The notes beneath the pieces are model-generated. The model was given only the letters and a program-made list of their open reading frames with translations, was not told the origin of the DNA and searched no databases. A stretch of DNA of 18,585 nt from DATJAJ01 sp035622335 (lineage in GTDB: Archaea; Thermoproteota; Nitrososphaeria; Nitrososphaerales; Gagatemarchaeaceae): contig DASPVO010000075.1 of the NCBI GenBank assembly GCA_035622335.1, forward strand, positions 1 to 18,585, read 5' to 3'. Shown here in pieces: positions 8,075 to 14,043 of this stretch. Within the stretch, counting starts at the first letter, position 1, and each line of letters begins with the position of its first letter. The position numbers were made by a program, and so were the translations under genes.

Positions 8075-8250
8075 ATTAGGCGTCAACGCTGTGGAATTCG
8101 CCCGCTAGGGCGGAGGACCCACGGGAAGCGTCCCGTCCAGCTCTTGAGGGCGCTGAAAGCAAGACCTGTCGGTGTAGGTCTAGACGGCAGCAGGCGACGA
8201 GAACACCGGGTGATAGCCCTCGAAGGTGCTGGACATCCAGAAGCTGGCTC
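8075..8250 (+). ncRNA. Candidate structured RNA in the divergent intergenic region
   Basis: No reading frame here looks coding, but several complementary segments nest. CGCCC 8099-8103 pairs with GGGCG 8108-8112; ACGGGA 8121-8126 pairs with TCCCGT 8131-8136; CCAGCT 8137-8142 pairs with AGCTGG 8242-8247; GAGGGC 8146-8151 pairs with GCCCTC 8216-8221; AGACCT 8162-8167 pairs with AGGTCT 8176-8181; CTGG 8229-8232 pairs with CCAG 8237-8240. Together they give a closed multibranch fold of about 110 bases plus two 5' hairpins. An AT-rich TATA-like block at 8044-8058 lies at promoter distance from a start near 8080 on the + strand. I could not match it to RNase P RNA, SRP RNA, 5S rRNA, tRNA or a known riboswitch. 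It could instead be a regulatory leader, or chance in GC-rich DNA. Confidence 0.3.
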
Positions 8251-8252
8251 CG

Positions 8253-8266
8253 CTAAAACATAAATG
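8253..8266 (+). promoter_or_regulatory. TATA-like element for the KaiC-like/FMN operon
   Basis: The sequence ctaaaacataaatg is the only AT-rich patch near the gene and is centred about 30 bases before the ATG at 8290. There is no Shine-Dalgarno sequence before that ATG, so leaderless transcription is likely. The ATG inside the element (8264) is out of frame. Confidence 0.5.
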
Positions 8267-8289
8267 CACGCCGAGGGGGACTGCGCCCA

Positions 8290-9060
8290 ATGCAGGAAGG
8301 CGACGCGGGCTCTGCGGGCCAGAGGTTGGGGACCGGGATCTCGGGCCTTGACGAGATGCTGGGCGGCGGCTTCATGCCAGGGAGGGTGATTCTCGTTCTC
8401 GGAGAACCGGGTTCCGGGAAGACGATTCTGTGCTCGCAGTTTCTCAACCACGGTGCGCTCAACGAGGATCAGAAGGGTGTCTTCATAGGGCTCAACGAGC
8501 CTAAGGAGAGGTTCATGGGCGAGATGGGTGTTCTCGGGATGAACTTCCAGAAGCTCGAGGAAGCAGGAAAGTTCGCGTACGTCGACGCGACGGAGGTGAA
8601 GAAGATACCCGAGCAGGCTGCCGTGGGCAGGATACCCGTCGGAGGGAAGGAGCTAGGCCTCGTGAATCTAATCGATATAATCTCGGAAGCCGTGGAGAAG
8701 GAGGCTCCGAAGCGGGTAGTCGTCGACTCGGTCTCTGACCTGATCTTTCGTTATCCGAAGGTCGAAGAGAGACGCCCGGTGATTCTCGACATCGTGGAGG
8801 CGCTCCAGTCGTCTTCCGCGACGTGCCTGCTGACGAGCGAGCTTCTCTCCACGGGTGACAGTAGGGACCTTCAACCGGAAGAGTACCTGGCGGAGGGAGT
8901 GCTTGTGCTCCGGACTCTCGGCAGAGGGACCAGAAGCGTCCAGGTGAGGAAGATGAGAGGGTCCAAGATTGACACCACGCCCAGGCCGTACGTGATTAGG
9001 GGCGAGGGCTTAGAGGTGTACGCGACGGAAGAGGTCTACGAGCCTAGCGGCAGACCCTGA
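8290..9060 (+). CDS. KaiC/RAD55-family single-domain RecA-like ATPase
   Basis: A cytosolic RecA-fold ATPase of the archaeal KaiC-like group, thought to act in signalling or regulation and not in a circadian clock. The family entry motif GTGISGLDEMLGGG is at about 14-27, Walker A GEPGSGKT at 38-45, and Walker B VVVDS at 143-147 followed by a serine-rich VSD. The C-terminal segment VQVRKMRGSKIDTTPRPYVI, read in short pieces, is the usual KaiC-domain ending. It has one domain (256 residues), unlike two-domain cyanobacterial KaiC. An FMN-binding protein gene follows after 11 bases, so the two are almost certainly cotranscribed. The leaderless-type promoter at 8253-8266 supports the ATG at 8290. 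Confidence 0.9.
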   Translation: MQEGDAGSAGQRLGTGISGLDEMLGGGFMPGRVILVLGEPGSGKTILCSQFLNHGALNEDQKGVFIGLNEPKERFMGEMGVLGMNFQKLEEAGKFAYVDATEVKKIPEQAAVGRIPVGGKELGLVNLIDIISEAVEKEAPKRVVVDSVSDLIFRYPKVEERRPVILDIVEALQSSSATCLLTSELLSTGDSRDLQPEEYLAEGVLVLRTLGRGTRSVQVRKMRGSKIDTTPRPYVIRGEGLEVYATEEVYEPSGRP

Positions 9061-9071
9061 GGTCGATACCA

Positions 9072-9842
9072 GTGAGCCAAGAAGCGGTCTCGGCGTCAAT
9101 CCCGGACGAGGTCGTGGGCGTGCTGAAGGCGATGCCCATCGGGTACCTTTCAGTCGCTTCGAAGAAGGGGGAGATCTACAGCTATCCCGTCGCCTTTCAC
9201 TACGAGAACGAGAAGGTCTACTTCATCACGCCCATCGGCTCGGCCAAGATGAAGTTCATCAAGGCCAACCCCACCGTGTCGTTCATAGTCGACAACAGAA
9301 AGCTGACGCTCGAGTGCAGGGGGGCGATGTTCCAGGGAAAGGCGAAGGTCTACAACCTGAGCAGGCTCGTCACGTCGATGCTCTCGAGGGGGGCGATGGC
9401 AGAGTTCTCGAAGAAGTACCCTGGTATGATGGGGTTCTACCTGAGGGGGAAGAACCTGCCCTCGGAGAGGAAGTTCTACAAGTACAGGCTGATTAGAATC
9501 GACCCCCACAAGGTCGTCTTCTGGCAGGGCTACAAGTTCGGGAGATTCGTACCGAAGAAGGTAAAGGGTGATGCGGAGAAGCTCGACATTAAGGATGACG
9601 CAAAAATCTCGGGAATATCGGGACTGATGGATTCAGCTGACAAAGAGATCGAGCTGGACGAGCTGCCCAGGGAAGCCGACTGGTTAGGCGCTCTGAAAGG
9701 AGCCGCGTCGACTGGACTGGTCTCCGACGATGAGAGGGCCGTGATCGCTTCTTTCAGGGCTCCGAGCAAGACCCCATCGGGTAAGCTAGCGCAGGAAGAA
9801 AGAGACCTAGTTAGAAAGTGGCGAGCCTCACTGAGGAAGTAG
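9072..9842 (+). CDS. Pyridoxamine 5'-phosphate oxidase-like FMN-binding protein
   Basis: The N-terminal 110 residues form a split-barrel PNPOx-like fold: IGYLSVASKKGEIYSYPV (about 23-40), then VYFITPIGSAKMKFIKANP (about 49-67) and VSFIVDNRK. Such proteins bind FMN, F420 or heme and act as reductases, oxidases or redox sensors; the substrate cannot be assigned. Residues 110-170 extend the barrel (PGMMGFYLRGKNLP, FYKYRLIRIDPHKVVFWQGYKFG). Residues 175-256 are an added helical, charged tail whose last 40 residues (DERAVIASFRAPSKTPSGKLA) look like a separate small module. The start is GTG at 9072 with GAGGTC about 8 bases upstream, at the end of the KaiC-like gene. The operon suggests that the ATPase and flavoprotein share a pathway. 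Confidence 0.85.
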   Translation: MSQEAVSASIPDEVVGVLKAMPIGYLSVASKKGEIYSYPVAFHYENEKVYFITPIGSAKMKFIKANPTVSFIVDNRKLTLECRGAMFQGKAKVYNLSRLVTSMLSRGAMAEFSKKYPGMMGFYLRGKNLPSERKFYKYRLIRIDPHKVVFWQGYKFGRFVPKKVKGDAEKLDIKDDAKISGISGLMDSADKEIELDELPREADWLGALKGAASTGLVSDDERAVIASFRAPSKTPSGKLAQEERDLVRKWRASLRK

Positions 9843-9862
9843 TCGCCCAAGAACTCAGTAGT

Positions 9863-9890
9863 TGGCTTTACTTTCGCGTGCTGCAAAAAT
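9863..9890. terminator. Convergent T-rich termination region
   Basis: In the 67-base gap between the convergent 9842 and 9910 gene ends, the + strand has a T-rich ggctttacttt at 9863-9873 and the - strand has a T5 run (aaaaa at 9885-9889). Archaeal termination commonly relies on T-rich tracts without a strong hairpin. This is inferred from position and composition. Confidence 0.4.
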
Positions 9891-9909
9891 ATGGGACGGG
9901 TATCTGGCT

Positions 9910-10566
9910 CTAGCTGGAAACGCTCCCGCTGAACGAGACCAGATACTCCGTTGATCCGGACTGCAGGTCGAGGTTGACGAACCCCGTCGACCCGGCGAAC
10001 GTGCCACGCGCGCTAGCATGGATGAGGAAGACGCCCCCAGAGCTCAGAGAGCCCTGACCGCTGAGGTTGCTCGCTCCTGGGCCCATCTCGGCTGACCCAG
10101 ACGAGACGGTGTATGTGGTGCCGTCTATCGTGATGCTACCGCCTGTGATGGAGAGCGTGTAGCCCGCAGACAGCTTGCCCGTGACGCTGAACGTCAGGGT
10201 GCCTGTGGCTGAGCCGGTGACTGACGAGTCGCCCACTTCAGTGTACGTCCCTTGACTTGACGTCACCGTGAAGGTCTGACCCACCGTGAGGCTCACCTGG
10301 TTCTGCTGCTGCAGGTTCATGCCTCCCTGACCAGGTGGCTGCCCGCCGAAGGGGCCTCCCTGTCCGCCCTGGAAGCCGCCCTGACCTCTGCCGTACCCCT
10401 GGCCAGGCCCTTGCCAACCAGTTGCAGAGCTGGATGTGTTGGAGGTTGACGTGGTTGTGGTTGTTGTGGACTGGGCTGTGGCCATGGCTGCATACCCGAG
10501 TACGAGTGCCGCCACGACCGTGACCGCGATGGCCAATGTCGCCTTTGCTGTTTTTGTCGTCATCAT
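9910..10566 (-). CDS. Secreted or membrane-anchored Ser/Thr/Gly-rich protein
   Basis: I do not recognise a family. The 218-residue product begins with a basic start and a hydrophobic stretch (ATLAIAVTVVAALVLGYAAMATA, read as residues 9-31 in two pieces), then Gln and a Thr-rich run, which fits a signal peptide cleaved near AQS or an uncleaved anchor. Residues 33-48 are almost all Ser/Thr/Asn and are candidates for O- or N-glycosylation. Residues 49-85 are Gly/Gln/Pro-rich low complexity. Residues 90-218 alternate hydrophobic and Ser/Thr/Gly residues, giving about ten likely beta strands, as in extracellular beta-sandwich domains; there is no cysteine. The start ATGATG at 10566 sits 26-34 bases after a clear TATA box. 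It probably acts at the cell surface. Confidence 0.82.
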   Translation of the reverse strand: MMTTKTAKATLAIAVTVVAALVLGYAAMATAQSTTTTTTSTSNTSSSATGWQGPGQGYGRGQGGFQGGQGGPFGGQPPGQGGMNLQQQNQVSLTVGQTFTVTSSQGTYTEVGDSSVTGSATGTLTFSVTGKLSAGYTLSITGGSITIDGTTYTVSSGSAEMGPGASNLSGQGSLSSGGVFLIHASARGTFAGSTGFVNLDLQSGSTEYLVSFSGSVSS

Positions 10567-10591
10567 TCTTCAGCCGTGTCAGCCGTGCCGA

Positions 10592-10600
10592 ACTATATAC
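10592..10600 (-). promoter_or_regulatory. TATA box of the secreted-protein gene
   Basis: On the minus strand GTATATAGT is the cleanest TATA box in the window and lies 26-34 bases before the ATG at 10566, as expected for a leaderless transcript. Confidence 0.6.
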
Positions 10601-10638
10601 TGAGTTTCCGAGATACTTCCCAAATCTATTCGGATTCT

Positions 10639-10666
10639 ATAGCAGATTCGTCCAAGAATCAGCTAT
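10639..10666. repeat. 11-bp inverted repeat between rpl40e and the secreted-protein promoter
   Basis: ATAGCAGATTC (10639-10649) and GAATCAGCTAT (10656-10666) are complementary at 10 of 11 positions with a 6-base loop GTCCAA. It lies 26 bases after the rpl40e stop on that gene's strand and about 40 bases before the TATA box of the secreted-protein gene. It could be a termination hairpin for the sucCD-rpl40e unit or a dyad operator for the secreted-protein gene; the sequence does not decide. Confidence 0.5.
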
Positions 10667-10691
10667 CGCTGGACGCGCTTCTTTGGCTTGC

Positions 10692-10859
10692 CTACTTCTT
10701 CAGGCCTACGGAGCGGTTCTTGAGCCTCAGGTCTGGCGCCCTGCACTTCCTGCACCTATCTGCGAGGAGCGGGTTCCTGGCGCCGCATCGGAGACAGACC
10801 TTGAAGAAGAGCCTCCTCTTCTGGGCTATCTGCTTCTTTGTGGCGTCGGCGATGGGCAA
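10692..10859 (-). CDS. rpl40e: 50S ribosomal protein L40e
   Basis: A 55-residue zinc-finger ribosomal protein of the large subunit, homologous to the ribosomal part of eukaryotic ubiquitin-L40 fusions but without ubiquitin. It starts MPIADATKKQIAQKRR and has two Cys pairs, CLRC at 22-25 and CRKC at 36-39, spaced as in archaeal L40e for one zinc ion, with a basic GLKK end. The start is TTG at 10857-10859, directly before the conserved PIAD; no ATG is available in frame, so the gene is easily missed by length or start-codon filters. It lies 53 bases after sucD on the same strand and may be read from the same transcript. Length, start sequence and Cys spacing all match the family. Confidence 0.93.
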   Translation of the reverse strand: MPIADATKKQIAQKRRLFFKVCLRCGARNPLLADRCRKCRAPDLRLKNRSVGLKK

Positions 10860-10912
10860 TTTCTACTTGGACTCCTCTCGGCCGTCGGCATTTCAACTTG
10901 TCGCTTCTGGGG

Positions 10913-11785
10913 CTAGCCCATGGCCCTGCCGACCAGACCGGGCACCTCGGCAGGGGAAAGTGCGACACTCGCGCCAGCTTCCTCGAGGGCACGTATCTTC
11001 GAGTCCGCGGTGCCGAAGTCTCCGTAGATTATCGCGCCTGCGTGGCCCATCGTCTTCTCTTTGGGGGCGTGCCGGCCTGCCACGTACGCCACTACGGGCT
11101 TGGTGAAGCCAGACTCTCTGATGTGCGCAGCCAGCCTCTCCTCAGCGTCACCCCCTATCTCGCCCACCACGACGACCGCCCTCGTGGTCTCCAACGACGA
11201 TATCTGGTCCATCAATTCGCTGACTGTCGTGCACGTCACTGGGTCTCCCCCGACTCCGACGGCGAGCGACTGGCCGTAACCAGCCTTGGTCAGTTCGTTC
11301 GCGATCTCGTACATCAGCGTGCCGCTCCTGGAGAAGAGCGCGACCGCCCCGGGGGCGAACGAGGACGCTGGCATTATACCGAGCTTAGCGCTCTCCGACG
11401 GGACTATCAAGCCAGGACAGTTCGGGCCGATGATCGACGCTCCTTTGCTCTCCGCCAGTTCGAGCATCTTGATGGTGTCTCTCACCGGGATGTGCTCCGT
11501 GATGGCAACGAGGAGCTTCACGCCGGCGAGGATCGCCTCTTCTGCGGCCCCGTAGAAGAACTCCGCCGGGACGAAGAGGACTGACGCCCTCGCCCCCGTG
11601 GCGGCGACCGCTTCCGACACAGTCCCATAGACCGGGACCCCTTCGACTTTTTGCCCTCCCTTCCCTGGAGTGACACCGGCAGCGACGTTCGTCCCGTACT
11701 CCAGCATCAGCTTGGTGTGGAGGCTGCCGTACCTTCCAGTTATCCCTTGGACGAGCACAGGTTCTCCCCGCTTCGGAAGGATCAT
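10913..11785 (-). CDS. sucD: Succinyl-CoA synthetase (ADP-forming), alpha subunit
   Basis: With SucC it interconverts succinyl-CoA, ADP and phosphate with succinate, CoA and ATP in the TCA cycle or a related autotrophic route. The 290-residue length is standard. The N-terminal CoA-binding Rossmann domain shows VQGITGRYGSLHTK (about 12-25) and GTNVAAGVTPGKGG (about 31-44). The phosphohistidine lies in GHAGAI near residue 248, inside the conserved GHAGAIIYGDFGTADSK segment. The ATG overlaps the sucC stop as ATGA, indicating translational coupling. The rpl40e gene follows 53 bases downstream. The enzyme could also serve the reverse reaction in a 3-hydroxypropionate/4-hydroxybutyrate-type cycle if the organism fixes carbon, which the window does not show. 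Confidence 0.95.
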   Translation of the reverse strand: MILPKRGEPVLVQGITGRYGSLHTKLMLEYGTNVAAGVTPGKGGQKVEGVPVYGTVSEAVAATGARASVLFVPAEFFYGAAEEAILAGVKLLVAITEHIPVRDTIKMLELAESKGASIIGPNCPGLIVPSESAKLGIMPASSFAPGAVALFSRSGTLMYEIANELTKAGYGQSLAVGVGGDPVTCTTVSELMDQISSLETTRAVVVVGEIGGDAEERLAAHIRESGFTKPVVAYVAGRHAPKEKTMGHAGAIIYGDFGTADSKIRALEEAGASVALSPAEVPGLVGRAMG

Positions 11786-12879
11786 GCTTTCGCCACCACA
11801 GAAGCGACCGCTTCCGGCGCGGTGCGAAAGAGCTTGACCGTCGAACCCGAGAGGATCTCCCGGGCCTGCTCCTCTTCCGCCCCGCTGATGCGCGCGTAGA
11901 CAGGCTTGGAGAGACCTGCCTTCGAAACGGCGAGAACCCCCTCAGCCACGTCGGTGGTCCGCGTTATGCCGCCGAAGATGTTCAAGAGTATCCTGTCTGC
12001 GTTTGGTAGTTCGTTAACGAGCCTGAGCGCCGCCTCGACCCTGTCCTTCTGCGCCCCCCCACCCAGGTCGAGAAAGCAGGCTGGTCTTCCGCCAGCGTCT
12101 CCCACCAGGTCGAGCGTCGACAGCACCAGGCCGGCGCCGTTGCCGACGACCGCGATGTCTCCGTCCAGCCTGACGAACGCGAAACCCTGCCTTGATGCCT
12201 CGCCCTCGAACCTGTCCTCGGGGTGAAGCTTGGAGAACTCGGGATGCCTGAAAAGTGCGTTGTCGTCGAGTATCACCTTGGCGTCAAGCGCGAGGAGCGT
12301 ACCGTCGTCGAGGATGGCAAGCGGGTTTATCTCTGCGAGCTCGCACTCCTTCTCCCTCGAGAGCCTGTCCAGAGCGGTCACCAGGTCGACGAACTCGGAG
12401 AACTGCTTCCCAGATAGCTCGAGCTCGACCGCGACCTCGTTGGCGTCCGCCTCGGTCATCCCTTCGAGCTTCACCGGCCGAACGATTTTCCCGGCCAGGG
12501 ACTCGACCTCGACCCCGCCGGCCTTCGACGCTATCACCACGAAAGTCCTCTGGCCCCTGTCTAGCGTGACCGACAGGTACATCTCGGAGGAGTGGGGGAC
12601 GGCGCTCTCGATCAGCAGCGACTCGGGCTTCTCTCCACCAATCGAGAGGTCGAAGACCCTGGCTGCCTCGGCTTCGGCCTGGTCGAGGCTGTTGACCTTC
12701 GCGACTCCGCCCGCCTTGCCCCTCCCCCCGGCGAGTACCTGGGACTTTACCACGCAAGGCAGCCCAAGGGCTTCGACGGCCGCTTTTACTTCGTCGACGT
12801 CCTCGACAAGGATCGACTCTGGGACCAGGATGCCGTAGTCCTTGAAGAGGTCCTTCGCCTGATACTCGAAGAGTCGCAA
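11782..12879 (-). CDS. sucC: Succinyl-CoA synthetase (ADP-forming), beta subunit
   Basis: The ATP-grasp subunit that binds nucleotide and succinate. The 365-residue product opens with the hallmark MRLFEYQAKDLFKDYGI, followed by the nucleotide-binding VVKSQVLAGGRGKAGGV segment (about 43-59), CELAEINPLAI near 200, GNGAGLVLSTLDLV and ARPACFLDLGGGA-type residues near 250-270, and IFGGITRTTDVAEG near 305. The start is TTG at 12877-12879; the conserved first residues fix it even though no ATG is present. A GGAGGAG lies directly against the TTG, too close for normal use, while a TATA-like GTTTAT 25-33 bases upstream suggests a leaderless transcript. It is coupled to sucD by a 4-base overlap. Confidence 0.95.
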   Translation of the reverse strand: MRLFEYQAKDLFKDYGILVPESILVEDVDEVKAAVEALGLPCVVKSQVLAGGRGKAGGVAKVNSLDQAEAEAARVFDLSIGGEKPESLLIESAVPHSSEMYLSVTLDRGQRTFVVIASKAGGVEVESLAGKIVRPVKLEGMTEADANEVAVELELSGKQFSEFVDLVTALDRLSREKECELAEINPLAILDDGTLLALDAKVILDDNALFRHPEFSKLHPEDRFEGEASRQGFAFVRLDGDIAVVGNGAGLVLSTLDLVGDAGGRPACFLDLGGGAQKDRVEAALRLVNELPNADRILLNIFGGITRTTDVAEGVLAVSKAGLSKPVYARISGAEEEQAREILSGSTVKLFRTAPEAVASVVAKA

Positions 12880-12903
12880 CTCCTCCGGCGGCCAGAGGAG
12901 TGG

Positions 12904-12912
12904 CGATAAACC
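12904..12912 (-). promoter_or_regulatory. TATA-like element of sucCD
   Basis: On the minus strand AGGTTTATC lies about 25-33 bases before the TTG start at 12879. It shares a 125-base divergent region with the alba promoter. Confidence 0.45.
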
Positions 12913-12977
12913 TAGCGGGAGGACACCATTGATGCATACTCCAAAAACCGGCGAGAATTGCTAGAATCCAATACCCC

Positions 12978-12986
12978 TAAATATCA
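12978..12986 (+). promoter_or_regulatory. TATA box of alba
   Basis: The sequence taaatatca lies 19-27 bases before the alba ATG at 13005, with no Shine-Dalgarno sequence between, so the transcript is probably leaderless or nearly so. Confidence 0.55.
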
Positions 12987-13004
12987 AAGAACGGTCGCGG
13001 ACCT

Positions 13005-13313
13005 ATGGAAAACACTGCCACCGCAACGACAACACCAACGCGCGACCCCGCAACAGTGTACATCGGCAAGAAACCCACGATGAACTACGTTCTCGCATGT
13101 CTGACACTGTTGCAGAACGAGGACTCCGGAGTCACGGTCAAGGCGAGGGGGAAGTCCATCTCGAAGGCCGTCGACGTCGCCCAGATCCTCACAAAGCGCT
13201 TTGCGACAGACGTCTCCGTGAGCAAGATACACATCAACACGGAGCAAGTCAAGAGCATCGAGACGGGCGCGATGAACAACGTCTCATCGATCGAGATAAG
13301 ACTCGAGAGATAA
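13005..13313 (+). CDS. alba: Alba DNA/RNA-binding chromatin protein
   Basis: A small, abundant nucleic-acid-binding protein that dimerises and coats DNA or RNA. The 102-residue product has a Thr-rich N-terminal tail of about 16 residues and then the Alba signature: VYIGKKPTMNYVLACLTLL (about 18-36) with the two DNA-binding lysines, VTVKARGKSISKAVDVA (about 43-59), and the strand pair VSKIHINTEQV and VSSIEIRLE at the end. The Thr-rich tail is longer than in crenarchaeal Alba. It has its own TATA box and terminator, so it is a single-gene unit, divergent from sucCD. Its activity could be tuned by lysine acetylation or methylation, as known for other Alba proteins. Confidence 0.95.
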   Translation: MENTATATTTPTRDPATVYIGKKPTMNYVLACLTLLQNEDSGVTVKARGKSISKAVDVAQILTKRFATDVSVSKIHINTEQVKSIETGAMNNVSSIEIRLER

Positions 13314-13335
13314 GGAAGAATAGGCGTAATGCCGA

Positions 13336-13364
13336 GGGGCGGGAGAGCCCCCCGGGCACTTTTT
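13336..13364 (+). terminator. Hairpin plus T-run after alba
   Basis: GGGGC (13336-13340) and GCCCC (13347-13351) form a stem with a 6-base loop, 22 bases after the alba stop, followed by a T5 run at 13360-13364. This bacterial-looking arrangement is a good candidate terminator for a highly expressed gene. Confidence 0.55.
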
Positions 13365-13440
13365 GGTCGAGGACGACTGGAGCTATTACAGCAATGAGCT
13401 CAAAATCTCTACTTTCTTCATCAGAGTTGACTCGTTTCCA

Positions 13441-13487
13441 AAAATATTTAGTCTGATTATGGATTCCAATTCTATTATTCTTAAACT
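13441..13487 (+). promoter_or_regulatory. AT-rich promoter region of the second roadblock-like gene
   Basis: Two TATA-like stretches are visible: aaaatattta at 13441-13450 and ttcttaaac at 13479-13487. The second is 26-34 bases before a TTG at 13513, fitting a leaderless start there. The first lies only 9-18 bases before the ATG at 13459, too close to drive a transcript that includes it. Confidence 0.45.
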
Positions 13488-13512
13488 AACGCAACTGCCA
13501 TTTTCTAGGGGT

Positions 13513-13923
13513 TTGAGAGCCTCAACCGCAGCGAGAACGGACTCTGCTGTGCAGAGGGAGCTAGCCGCGAGGCTTGCGAAGGATGTCATCAGATGCGACC
13601 CAGCCGTCATAAGCCTGATCGTCTTTACGAAGACGGGAGAGGTGGTCGCCGTCCGAAACTCCCCGCGGCTGAAAGAGACAGACTATGTCGACCGGGAGAC
13701 CATCAAGCTCCTTGGCATCAGGGCGAGCGTCGTCCTATCTTCTGCAAACACGGTCTCAGAAATCATGGGTAAGACGGAGTCCGTGATAGCAGCCTACAAG
13801 AACTTCAAGGTGCTTCTCATAGGGCTGACAGAGTACGACCTGGCGCTAGGGATTCAAATCAACCGTTCAGCCAACGGAGAGTCCATCTCCACGAAGATTC
13901 AGGATCTGCTGGCATCTTCGTAA
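13513..13923 (+). CDS. Roadblock/LC7-like small protein
   Basis: A soluble protein of about 136 residues with the alpha-beta rhythm of roadblock/longin modules: a helix QRELAARLAKDVIRCD, a strand pair AVISLIVFTKTGEVVAVRNS, a helix GIRASVVLSSANTVSEIMGK, then strands ESVIAAYKNFKVLLIGLT and DLALGIQINRS and a final helix. The layout resembles the 1834 gene product (strand, TGEVVA turn, later YKNFK before a strand), so they may be distant paralogues. The start is uncertain. ATG at 13459 would add 18 residues from an AT-rich stretch whose codons differ from the rest; the TTG at 13513 fits the nearby TATA-like element and I prefer it. The partner or GTPase is unknown. Confidence 0.7.
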   Translation: MRASTAARTDSAVQRELAARLAKDVIRCDPAVISLIVFTKTGEVVAVRNSPRLKETDYVDRETIKLLGIRASVVLSSANTVSEIMGKTESVIAAYKNFKVLLIGLTEYDLALGIQINRSANGESISTKIQDLLASS

Positions 13924-14006
13924 TCAGATCCAGATTACCACTACTGGCTATTGCGGGCCGCCTCACTTTCTCGGACGGCTGTTCTAATTCGCAGAAGTTG
14001 ACCGAC

Positions 14007-14015
14007 AGTTTTATC
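14007..14015 (+). promoter_or_regulatory. TATA-like element for the 14044 gene
   Basis: The sequence agttttatc lies about 29-37 bases before the TTG at 14044. A G-rich GGCGGGGG near 14027-14034 could also serve as a ribosome binding site. Confidence 0.4.
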
Positions 14016-14043
14016 CGTAGCCTTCGGCGGGGGAAAATCGAGC

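Noticed and set aside
8075..8289. RNase P RNA or SRP RNA
   Set aside because: The conserved GGAGGAAAGTCC-type and GGAAGG-type core motifs are not found on either strand; CAGAAGCTGGCT near 8238 only loosely recalls an RNase P 3' core.
10536..11584. Several + strand open frames across rpl40e and sucD
   Set aside because: They lie opposite recognised genes and show no family motif.
12284..12937. Long Arg/Gly-rich minus-strand frame overlapping sucC
   Set aside because: Overlaps the certain sucC gene in another frame on the same strand; composition is that of a shadow frame.
13363..13458. N-terminal extension of the second roadblock-like protein from a start at 13363
   Set aside because: The stretch lies within the alba terminator and AT-rich promoter DNA, and its codons are unlike the downstream gene.
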